From Candidatus Latescibacterota bacterium (GTDB lineage Bacteria; Latescibacterota; UBA2968; UBA8231), in NCBI GenBank assembly GCA_022827165.1, contig JAJDTN010000365.1, positions 1-7,929 of the forward strand: 7,929 nucleotides of DNA. The letters are read 5' to 3'. Position 1 is the first letter of the stretch; the number at the start of each line of letters is the position of its first letter. The position numbers and the translations under genes were made by a program. Under the pieces are notes generated by a model that was not told the DNA's origin, did not search any database, and saw only the letters and a program-made list of their open reading frames with translations. Positions 1-6,440 of this stretch are shown one piece after another.

Positions 1-887
1 CACAAGGCTCGCACGGGCACCGTGGGCAAACCCTGGTCGAGAGCGGTCCACGTAGCGCCCCCGTCGAGGCTGCGGAAGACCCCGGACTCGCCCCCCGCGT
101 AGAGCCGCAGGCCATCAGAGGGGTCGACGCCTACAGCCTTGACGGCTGACAGCCGCAACCCCTCGCCGACCGGCTCCCAGCTGGCGCCCCGGTCGCTGCT
201 GCGGAACAGGCCGGCGTCCGTACCGGCGTACACCCATCCCGATCCGCCGTCCACGGCCAGGACCCATACCCCGACCCCGCCCAGCCCCTCGCTGGCGCCG
301 GTCCACGTCTGCCCCCTGTCCTCGCTCAGGAAGACGCCGGCCTCTGTACCCGCGTACAGGCGCAGCGTATCGGCGGCCTCCACGGCCAGGGCTCGCACGG
401 GACCGACCAGCCCCTGGCTGGAGATGTTCCACTCCAACCCCCCGTCCGCAGTCGACAGGAAGCCGGCGTCCGTGCCCGCGTAGGCGCGCAGGGTGTCGCG
501 GGGATCGATGGCCAGGGCCGCCACCGACAGGAGCTCCAACTCCTCCCCGGTGGACCACGTCGAGCCACCATCGAGGCTGCGGAACAGCCCGGCGTCGGTG
601 CCGGCCAACAGGTACAGAGGACGTTCCGGATCCACGGCGAAGCTCCGCACGACCCGGCCGGCGATGCCGGAGGCGATCCAGGTCGCGCCCCCGTCGAGGC
701 TGCGGAAGACCCCATCCATCGTGCCGGCATAGACGACGTGCCCGGCGTCAGGCCGCGTTGCCAGGGCCGCCACCGGCCCCCCGAAGAGACCGAACGGACT
801 CCAGACATTCTCCGCGCCCCAGGCCCTCGGCGCGGCTCCGAGGAGCATCATGCTCGCGAGCAGGCTTCGCCTCCCCCGCCCCGTCAC
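1..887 (-). CDS. Exported BNR/beta-propeller repeat protein, 3'-truncated by window edge
   Basis: The frame runs open from GTG at 887 to the left edge (295 complete codons). The GTG overlaps the stop of the barrel gene as GTGA and gives a convincing signal peptide: TGRGRRS, then LLASMMLLGAA, with likely cleavage after WGA at residue 25. A start at the ATG pair at residues 13-14 is possible but loses the basic region. The mature part contains six BNR/sortilin-type units of about 42 residues. Each pairs a strand like YAGTDAG with an Asp-box such as GVFRSLDGGATW or GLFRSSDRGASW, followed by a V-x-A-L-A-V-D-P strand. This predicts a beta-propeller, often used for binding polysaccharide or protein at the cell surface. 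No catalytic residue set for a sialidase can be seen in this part. The missing C-terminus may carry a sorting domain or more blades. Being last in a chain of overlapping genes, it is probably a secreted client or surface component of the same unit. Confidence 0.88.
   Translation of the reverse strand, partial: MTGRGRRSLLASMMLLGAAPRAWGAENVWSPFGLFGGPVAALATRPDAGHVVYAGTMDGVFRSLDGGATWIASGIAGRVVRSFAVDPERPLYLLAGTDAGLFRSLDGGSTWSTGEELELLSVAALAIDPRDTLRAYAGTDAGFLSTADGGLEWNISSQGLVGPVRALAVEAADTLRLYAGTEAGVFLSEDRGQTWTGASEGLGGVGVWVLAVDGGSGWVYAGTDAGLFRSSDRGASWEPVGEGLRLSAVKAVGVDPSDGLRLYAGGESGVFRSLDGGATWTALDQGLPTVPVRAL
55..713 (-). repeat. Tandem BNR-coding repeats of about 126 bp
   Basis: Six Asp-box-coding units lie near 61-83, 190-210, 317-339, 441-463, 566-586 and 691-713. 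The first and last share 29 identical bases (55-83 and 685-713) exactly 630 bp apart, which is five periods of 126 bp or 42 codons. Intervening units are more diverged. This fits domain duplication within the propeller gene, with recent duplication or gene conversion between the two end units. Confidence 0.75.
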
Positions 888-2485
888 GGCGGTTCCGCCT
901 GTCCCCTCAGCAGCTCGAAGAGGCGGTTGCTCCCTTCTCCCTTCTGCAAGTACTCCAGCTGCGACAGTCCGGCAAGGTCCACCCGGCGGCCGGCCAGCTC
1001 GATGGGATCGCCGCGGCTGAGTCTGGCCGCTTCGCGATAGCAGTTGGCAGCGCCGGTGAAGTCACCGGAGAGTTCCGACAGCAGGCCGGCCACGTAGTAG
1101 GTGTGGGGGTAGCTGGGGTCCCGTCGCGCGGCTGTCAACAGCCACCGCTCCGATTGGGAGGTCTCGCGGCTCTCCAACCGGCTGTAGGCCCTCGCCACCG
1201 CGGCGACGGCCTCGGGGTGGTGCTCCAGGGCAAAGGAGCCCCGCAACCGCACCCGCTCCTCCAGCAGAATCTCAAAGGCATATCGCCCCTCGAGCAGATA
1301 GCCGCTGCCCTCAAGCCAGTCCGCGGCGGGCTGGAAGGGAAAGGCGACCCCGTGGTCGGACAGGTGCAGATCATCCGCACGGACCTCTTCCAGAACCACC
1401 CCGTCGGGGCCGTAGAGGATCAGTTTCAGACGTCGATGGTCCCAATCCCGGGCCGAGGTGGGATAGCGAAGCTCGATCTGCAACAGGGCTTCATCCGCCG
1501 GCCGCAGACGGGCCTCGGGGACCGGCTCTCCGTCGCGCTGCAGGCGCCAGCCATCGAAGTGGAGCGGAAACTGGTAGCGCCCCCAGGAGGCGGCCACCCC
1601 CAGGGTCCTGGTGTCGCCCAGGAAAGGCCGGTCCTCCACGATGTACTGCGCGGTGCCGCGGCCCGAGCCCACGGTCAGACCCAGGCGCCAGCTCGTGCCC
1701 ACGCCCGAGGTCCGCTCGATGGCGCCGCCCAGGCTCAGGTCGAGAGGCCCTGGCGCCAGGGGCGCGCTGACACCAAGGGTCCAGCGCCCGCTGCGCGGCT
1801 GACAGCCGATCGACAGCAGCGGGCCTTTCCTCACCACGGCCGCGCTCAGAATCGGGCTCCATGACGCTCCGTCCAAGGTCGACCAGGCATTGCGCACCGT
1901 CGCTCCCAGGCGCAGTTCGAAGGCTTGGTCGAGTGCCAGGGCAGCCAGTCCTCCGACGTCCAGCCCAACGTCACTCCAGCTCTGGCTGCCGGTATCGACC
2001 CGGAGCCAGTGGATCCCCAGACCGAGTTGGGGCGGGCCTGCATCGGTCCAGGGCCGCAGCCCCTCAAAAGCCTTGCCCGCTGCCATCACGACCCGGGCTT
2101 CGCCATGGGATCCGTAGCCCTCGATATTCCCTTGAGGATCGGACCGCAGCACGCGGCTGGTGCCCAGGCGATCCAGGCCGATTCCCCCGCCCCACGAGTT
2201 GTTGCTGCGCACGAGACTGACCAGGTCGTGGCCGAGGTCCAGCCCGTCGAATACCTCGGCGTGCGAGAAGGCCGCGTGGTACCGTCGCTCCAGCCTTGCC
2301 AGACCCGCTGGATTCCAGTAGAGCCCACCCTGGTCCGCGGCCACCGCCACAGAAGCCGGCCCCAGCACCGCTGCCCGTCCCCAGGCCGCGGGATGGGCGA
2401 AGGCCCCCTCGACCTGGCCCTGGACCCGCCCGGCGCTCACCAGCAGGAGCGGCCCTGCCCACAGCAAGGTCCGGGCGCGGCTCAT
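884..2485 (-). CDS. PorV/UPF0164-like outer-membrane barrel protein with C-terminal TPR-like tail
   Basis: This 533-residue protein starts at an ATGA overlap with the PEGA gene. It has a signal peptide (basic MSRAR, hydrophobic core to about residue 18, likely cleavage after VQG at 23). Early in the mature part come AHPAAWGRAAVLGPASVAVA and YWNPAGL (56-62), hallmarks of the PorV/PorQ/UPF0164 family of FAD-L-like outer-membrane beta barrels. Alternating amphipathic strands continue to about residue 310, with many Gly, Trp and Tyr. Residues about 320-420 look like an extra beta-sandwich (KLILYGPDGVVLEEV, LEGRYAFEILLEE). Residues about 420-533 are helical and TPR-like: AVARAYSRLES, SERWLLTAARRDPSYPHTYY, AGLLSELSGDFTGAANCYREAA. 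Typical PorV-like proteins are around 300-400 residues, so the tail is an addition. The protein probably sits in the outer membrane with the tail in the periplasm, where it could recruit partners such as the neighbouring exported proteins. A type IX secretion role is possible but not shown, since no other Por genes are visible. Confidence 0.8.
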   Translation of the reverse strand: MSRARTLLWAGPLLLVSAGRVQGQVEGAFAHPAAWGRAAVLGPASVAVAADQGGLYWNPAGLARLERRYHAAFSHAEVFDGLDLGHDLVSLVRSNNSWGGGIGLDRLGTSRVLRSDPQGNIEGYGSHGEARVVMAAGKAFEGLRPWTDAGPPQLGLGIHWLRVDTGSQSWSDVGLDVGGLAALALDQAFELRLGATVRNAWSTLDGASWSPILSAAVVRKGPLLSIGCQPRSGRWTLGVSAPLAPGPLDLSLGGAIERTSGVGTSWRLGLTVGSGRGTAQYIVEDRPFLGDTRTLGVAASWGRYQFPLHFDGWRLQRDGEPVPEARLRPADEALLQIELRYPTSARDWDHRRLKLILYGPDGVVLEEVRADDLHLSDHGVAFPFQPAADWLEGSGYLLEGRYAFEILLEERVRLRGSFALEHHPEAVAAVARAYSRLESRETSQSERWLLTAARRDPSYPHTYYVAGLLSELSGDFTGAANCYREAARLSRGDPIELAGRRVDLAGLSQLEYLQKGEGSNRLFELLRGQAEPP

Positions 2486-3645
2486 TCGAACAGTCCCACC
2501 AGGTCGTCCCTCCCCAGCATTCTCGCCAGGACCGCAGCCCTGTGGGCATTCTCCGCGGACAGCCCGCCGCGCCGCGCGATGCGCAGCATCTCCACCCAGG
2601 CCTGTCCAACCGTCACCGGCACCAACGCTTCGACCACGGCGCCGGGATCGACCTGCAGACGCTCGACGTAGTCGGCCTGGCCGGGACGCAGGACGTGCAG
2701 CTTGTAGGTCCCGGGCAGGAGAGTCGAGAGGCGGATGGGCAAACGGTCGCCGAAGCGGTTCTCCTCGGTCGCCTCCTGAAGGAAGAGCCCGGCCTCAAAG
2801 GCGACCTCATCCCCCAGATCGAGGGTATCGACCCGCGCTCTGACGCGCAGTCGGGCCGGCTCCTGCTCGAGGAGGATCCGCACCGTGGTTTCGTCGACCA
2901 CCTCGATACGCTCGGGGGCGACCGGATAGCCGACCCCGTACTGAGCCGCCCGCAGCTGCAGCAGCATCAGGTTCGCCCGACCGCGGATCAGGCGCTCGTC
3001 GAAGACCACGAGGCCCCTTGAATCCGCCCGGCCCAGCAAGAGATCCGCGGCCCACAGCTCGATACCGGGCCAGGGTACCCCCTGCCCGCCGACCACGGTC
3101 ACTGCCACGGGCTTGGGCTCGAACACGACCCGCAGATCGTAGACGCCCGGCTCGCGAGACTCGGTGGCAAAGCGGCCCCGCTCGAAGGCGAGCCCCAACT
3201 GGACGAGGCTGATCGCTTCGAGTTCGTCGGGGGCCAGTCGCTTTCTGACCCGTACCCGCCCCCGGCGGTTCGTGGTGCCGGCCGCCTCTCCGTTGAGCAG
3301 GACGTCGACGTCGGGGAAGAGCCGCCCGGAGGTGTCCAGCACCTCGATGGTGAACAGGTTCTCGGCCGGGCGCAGCAGAACCGACCTGTGGATGCGGCCC
3401 GGACGGAGCATCTCCACCACGGGCGAGGTCGGACTGGCTTCGTACCCGGGCCGCACCACGGCGAAGGTGTGGCGGCCAGGCTCCACGAGAAAGACCCCCG
3501 GGGTCACTCCGAGGGTGTCGCCGTCGAGCACGACGATCGAGCCGGGGGGGTCGGAGTCCACCTGGAGGAGGGGCGGCACGATCGAAAAGCTGCGCACGGC
3601 CTCCTCATTCGACAGCCGGGGCCCCTCCCCGTCCGGGTCGGTCAC
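2482..3645 (-). CDS. PEGA-domain protein with additional beta-sandwich-like repeats
   Basis: This is a 387-residue protein starting with GTG in a GTGA overlap with the caspase-fold gene stop. Residues about 28-69 are a PEGA domain: VDSDPPGSIVVLDG, then LGVTPG and EPGRHTFAVVRPGYE. The middle (about 98-330) holds repeated short strands and turns resembling carboxypeptidase-regulatory or PEGA-like beta domains, for example DVDVLLNGEAAGTTNRRG, GVYDLRVVFEP and LPGTYKLHVLRPG. The last 45 residues appear helical. PEGA domains usually occur in envelope or surface proteins, yet no signal peptide is visible; the first 25 residues are acidic and polar. Either the start is wrong, the protein is cytoplasmic, or it is made as an extension of the secreted caspase-fold protein by frameshifting. 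The N-terminal PRLSNEEAVRSFSIVPP region would fit a linker between a caspase domain and PEGA. It ends in an ATGA overlap with the next gene. The domain call is good; the function is unknown, probably binding or scaffolding. Confidence 0.82.
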   Translation of the reverse strand: MTDPDGEGPRLSNEEAVRSFSIVPPLLQVDSDPPGSIVVLDGDTLGVTPGVFLVEPGRHTFAVVRPGYEASPTSPVVEMLRPGRIHRSVLLRPAENLFTIEVLDTSGRLFPDVDVLLNGEAAGTTNRRGRVRVRKRLAPDELEAISLVQLGLAFERGRFATESREPGVYDLRVVFEPKPVAVTVVGGQGVPWPGIELWAADLLLGRADSRGLVVFDERLIRGRANLMLLQLRAAQYGVGYPVAPERIEVVDETTVRILLEQEPARLRVRARVDTLDLGDEVAFEAGLFLQEATEENRFGDRLPIRLSTLLPGTYKLHVLRPGQADYVERLQVDPGAVVEALVPVTVGQAWVEMLRIARRGGLSAENAHRAAVLARMLGRDDLVGLFE

Positions 3646-4379
3646 CCGGACGCGACCTCCCCGAGGCCGACGTGACCATCGCCGTCTTCATCGCGGCCCG
3701 TCTTCAGCTCCTGGAGCAGGCGCGCAGTGAACCCGCCGTCCACGGCGGGCCGGCGGCCGACTTCGACCACGCCAGCGCTCTCCGGAAGGAAGTCCCCCCG
3801 GTGTCCGCCGGGGGTGAAGCCGTCGTACTCCCGGTCGTCCGCCGGCGAATCGGGGCTGGTGAAACCCTTGCCGCCCATGTCCCCGCTGTACGAGGCGTCG
3901 ATGACCGCGCAGGTCCGAGTCGTTCTCAGGCGCTGGAGGAACTGGCCTATCTCGTCGTCGCGCAGGAAGCTCTCCCCCGTCGCCCCCTGGGCGTCAAAGG
4001 GCAAGAGGCACTCGTCGTACTGATCGACCTGCTCGTCGAGAAACAGATCGTCCTCGAGGCGGGAACCGCGCCCCGAGAAGTAGAACAGGAACAGATCGTC
4101 CCCGCCCACCTGGCTGATGAGCGCCTGAAAGGCCCGATGAATGCCCTCGTAGGTGGCGGCCGAATCGGTGAGAGCCACGATGCGGTCGAACCCGCCTTCA
4201 ACCGTCAGGAAGCGCTGCAGAGCGCCGACTTCGGACACCGGGTGCTCCAAGGGCGGCACGCCCGATCTCTCGGGATAGGCCGCCACGCCCACCAGCATGG
4301 CCCAGCGTTGAGCGCTCCAGGAGGCTTGACACAGACCCAGGAGCAGGACCGCCACAGCCATTCCCCTCCGCCGGCCCAT
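3642..4379 (-). CDS. Exported caspase-fold protein lacking the catalytic His and Cys (pseudo-caspase)
   Basis: This 245-residue protein begins with a signal peptide: basic GRRRG (2-6), a hydrophobic core to about L16, and a likely cleavage after SWSA (residue 23). The caspase/peptidase C14 p20 fold is clear from the first strand AMLVGVAAYPE (27-37), the FLFYFSGRGSR segment (97-107), DECLLPFD (122-129) and VIDASYSGD (159-167). Family members normally read SGHG and D-x-C-x-S-G at the last two motif sites; here the His position is R104 (codon CGC, 4070-4068) and the Cys position is S163 (codon TCG, 3893-3891). Peptidase activity is therefore not expected. Near the C-terminus, D230 to E241 forms a textbook EF-hand-type calcium loop. 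The protein ends four residues after it, shorter than many caspase-domain proteins, and its stop overlaps the PEGA gene start as GTGA. ATG at 4379 was chosen: it lies 5 bp after the activator stop, has GGTGAG upstream, and supplies the basic part of the signal peptide. A larger open frame upstream would overlap the activator by about 300 bp and is rejected. It probably acts as a binding or scaffold protein outside the cytoplasm. Confidence 0.88.
   Translation of the reverse strand: MGRRRGMAVAVLLLGLCQASWSAQRWAMLVGVAAYPERSGVPPLEHPVSEVGALQRFLTVEGGFDRIVALTDSAATYEGIHRAFQALISQVGGDDLFLFYFSGRGSRLEDDLFLDEQVDQYDECLLPFDAQGATGESFLRDDEIGQFLQRLRTTRTCAVIDASYSGDMGGKGFTSPDSPADDREYDGFTPGGHRGDFLPESAGVVEVGRRPAVDGGFTARLLQELKTGRDEDGDGHVGLGEVASG
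3656..3662 (-). promoter_or_regulatory. Candidate ribosome binding site for the PEGA gene
   Basis: The minus strand reads GGGGAGG here, 10 bases before the GTG at 3645 and inside the end of the caspase-fold gene. The spacing is slightly long. It supports independent or coupled initiation of the PEGA gene, and so weighs against an obligatory frameshift fusion. Confidence 0.4.
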
Positions 4380-4384
4380 GGGAC

Positions 4385-6415
4385 TCACCGCTGCTTGAGA
4401 CGGTACTTGCGGATCAGGTCGTAGAGGCGGCTGCGCGACAGGCCCAGATCGCTGGCCACGATTTCCAGCTGCCAGTCCTTCTCCTCGAGCTTGTCCAGGA
4501 TCCACTTGCGATCGAATTGCTCTCGGGCCTTGCGCAAGGTCAGGTCCCTGTCGAGGTCGAGCTCCGCCGCTTCCCCGGGCTCCTTCTGCAGGCGGCCCCA
4601 GAGATGGAGGACCTGCAGGCGCTCTCCCCCGGCCATGACCCGGGCGCTGGTCAACTGATTCTCCAGCTCGCGGATATTCCCCGGCCACTGATAGCCTCTG
4701 AGCAGCTCCATGGCTGCCGGGTCGATCCCGGCGGGGTAGTCGGCCAGGAAGTGCTCCACCAGCAGCGGGACATCGATGAGCCGCTGACGCAGGGGCGGCA
4801 GGGGGATGACCAACACGTAGAGGCGGTAGAACAGATCGGCTCGGAACCGCCCCTCGGCCACTTCCTTTTCCAGGTCCCGGTTGGTGGCGCAGACCAGGCG
4901 CACGTCCACCGGGCGCGGGTGCTCCTCCCCCACCCGCTGTACCTCCCCCTCTTGCAGCACCCGCAACAGCTTCACCTGGGTGGACGGGCTGGTCTCGCTG
5001 ATCTCGTCGAGGAGCAGAGTGCCCCCGGTCGCTGCCTCGAACAGTCCCTTGCGATCCTCGAAGGCCCCGGTGTAGGCCCCCTTCTTGTGACCGAACAGTT
5101 CGCTCTCGAGCAGACTCTCGGCGAGGGCGCCGCAGTTGATGCCGAGGAACCGCCCGTGGCGCCGGGCGCTCGTGCGGTGGATTGTGCGCGCCACCTCCTC
5201 CTTCCCCGTGCCCGTCTCACCGTGCACCAGTACGGTGATGTCCGACTCACTCGCTTTCTGCATGAGGGCGAAGACGCGACGCATGGTGCGGCTCTGACCG
5301 ATGATGTGGGGAAATGGCTGCTCCCCCTGGGGCACGGGTTCGACCTGGGGCAGATGCACACCCCCGCCCGGCGGAACCGGAAACTCTTCGGCTCCGGTTC
5401 CACCCCGATCCTCTGCGCGCCGGAGGGCTTCTTCCAGCAGTCTGTTGCGAATGCGGCAGAGACCATCGTCCCCCCGGCGAATGGCTCCCAGCAGTTCCAG
5501 TTGGGTAACCAACGGGGAGGTGCGGTCGTGGCGCGGTTGCTTTCTGCCCTCGAGTAGAGCTCTGAGCCACTGGGAGCCCTCGGCAGAACGCGTGAGACCC
5601 GCCACGACCCGCTGGAGATTGTCGTCGCCGCGGCTGAGCAAGCGCTCCGCTGCCTCTCCGACCTTCAGGTCGGGATCGGCTCCGAGGAGCACACAGAGGC
5701 GCGCCGTGAGATTGGGGTGCCCCTGGGCCCACTCGTGGACCGGGCCGGTGAGAGCCCCCCCTCTGGCGTCGGCTCGCTCGAGGAGTTGCAGCATCTGCCC
5801 AACCCCCTCGATATCGAAGTCGGTGGTGTAGACCTCCTCGCTGATGTTGAAGGGCGACAGACCGCTTTCGGGAGCGATGAGGGTTCGCGGATCCGTGGCC
5901 CCGGCAAGGACGAAGACGTACCGCTCGAACTCGGGCTGGGTAGCGCGTTCGTTGTACACCGTGCGGATGGTGCCGAAAAAGCCCTCCCGCCAGGGCTGGG
6001 GAACCGCCTCGAACTCGTCGAGAGTCACGACGATGCGCTTCACCCCTGCGCAACCCGCTATGGTCTTGAGGTCCTGGTAGAACCCGATCGATTCGGCGCC
6101 GGCCTGCACCGTACTCCGCTCCGCCACGGACAGGGCCCCGGCAATGCGATCACCGACAAAGCCGTAGAGCTGGGCGCATCCGGCGTCTTTCACCGGGGTC
6201 AGGTCGATCGGCACCGAGACGTACATATCGGCTGACAGACGGCGGTGCAGGTGGTACAGGAGGCTCGTCTTGCCCGTCTGGCGGGCCCCCAGGACGGTCA
6301 CGTAGTGGCCGCGCCGGACCAGTTCCAGCACTTCGTCGTCCACCGGTCTTTCCACGTAGAGGCTCTGCTCGGGATCGGCGATGGGGCCGCGCGTCTGGAT
6401 CTTCCTGAGTGCCAT
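4385..6415 (-). CDS. Sigma-54-dependent activator with N-terminal AAA_35-like NTPase sensor
   Basis: This 676-residue protein carries two different P-loop modules. Residues 1-335 resemble the AAA-like family AAA_35: the entry motif SLYVERPVDDE (18-28), Walker A GARQTGKT (43-50), Walker B VVTLDEF (129-135), and a winged-helix-like tail ending IRNRLLEEAL (322-331). After a Pro/Gly linker (about 335-365) comes a canonical sigma-54 AAA+ domain: Walker A GETGTGKE (399-406), sigma-54 contact loop GAYTGA (446-451), Walker B GTLLLDEI (465-472), the arginine-bearing FRADLFYRL (524-532), PPLRQR (540-545) and WPGNIRELEN (577-586). Residues about 626-676 are a Fis-type helix-turn-helix. It should bind upstream DNA and use ATP to open sigma-54 promoters. 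The NTPase takes the place of the usual receiver, GAF or PAS sensor, so the input is probably a nucleotide-gated protein-protein signal. There is no receiver domain, arguing against two-component control. Its stop is 5 bp before the caspase-fold gene. ATG at 6415 was chosen over TTG at 6454 for its spacing and purine-rich leader. Confidence 0.93.
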   Translation of the reverse strand: MALRKIQTRGPIADPEQSLYVERPVDDEVLELVRRGHYVTVLGARQTGKTSLLYHLHRRLSADMYVSVPIDLTPVKDAGCAQLYGFVGDRIAGALSVAERSTVQAGAESIGFYQDLKTIAGCAGVKRIVVTLDEFEAVPQPWREGFFGTIRTVYNERATQPEFERYVFVLAGATDPRTLIAPESGLSPFNISEEVYTTDFDIEGVGQMLQLLERADARGGALTGPVHEWAQGHPNLTARLCVLLGADPDLKVGEAAERLLSRGDDNLQRVVAGLTRSAEGSQWLRALLEGRKQPRHDRTSPLVTQLELLGAIRRGDDGLCRIRNRLLEEALRRAEDRGGTGAEEFPVPPGGGVHLPQVEPVPQGEQPFPHIIGQSRTMRRVFALMQKASESDITVLVHGETGTGKEEVARTIHRTSARRHGRFLGINCGALAESLLESELFGHKKGAYTGAFEDRKGLFEAATGGTLLLDEISETSPSTQVKLLRVLQEGEVQRVGEEHPRPVDVRLVCATNRDLEKEVAEGRFRADLFYRLYVLVIPLPPLRQRLIDVPLLVEHFLADYPAGIDPAAMELLRGYQWPGNIRELENQLTSARVMAGGERLQVLHLWGRLQKEPGEAAELDLDRDLTLRKAREQFDRKWILDKLEEKDWQLEIVASDLGLSRSRLYDLIRKYRLKQR

Positions 6416-6420
6416 GGATG

Positions 6421-6428
6421 CTCTCTTC
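6421..6428 (-). promoter_or_regulatory. Candidate ribosome binding site deciding the activator start
   Basis: On the minus strand the purine run GAAGAGAG sits 5 bases upstream of the ATG at 6415. It favours that ATG over the in-frame TTG at 6454, which would overlap the upstream gene by 14 bases and add 13 basic, low-complexity residues. The match to the Shine-Dalgarno consensus is only partial. Confidence 0.4.
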
Positions 6429-6440
6429 GGTGGCTGGTGC

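Noticed and set aside
888..899. Perfect inverted repeat (5-bp arms, 2-base centre) at the barrel/BNR gene junction
   Set aside because: The loop is too small for a stable hairpin, the repeat falls in coding sequence, and no U-run follows. It is probably chance in GC-rich codons.
758..1864. Long plus-strand open frame (368 codons), with similar ones at 1925-2671, 2296-3021, 3672-4424 and 4517-5557
   Set aside because: These lie antisense to well-supported minus-strand genes. They show Pro/Arg/Gln-rich low-complexity composition and no recognisable domain; they are a by-product of high-GC codon bias.
3642..4379. Caspase as an active suicide or defence effector partnered with the STAND NTPase
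   Set aside because: The protein has a signal peptide and lacks both catalytic residues, and it sits with envelope genes, so a classical cytoplasmic protease effector is not supported.
4380..4688. Extended N-terminus for the caspase-fold gene, starting near 4688
   Set aside because: It would overlap the sigma-54 activator by about 300 bp across its conserved HTH. The added residues are low-complexity, while the start at 4379 gives a good signal peptide right after the activator stop.
6416..6440. Internal sigma-54 (-24/-12) promoter before the activator gene
   Set aside because: No TGGC-N-TTGC-like pair is found in the 25-bp gap or nearby; expression is more simply explained by read-through from upstream.
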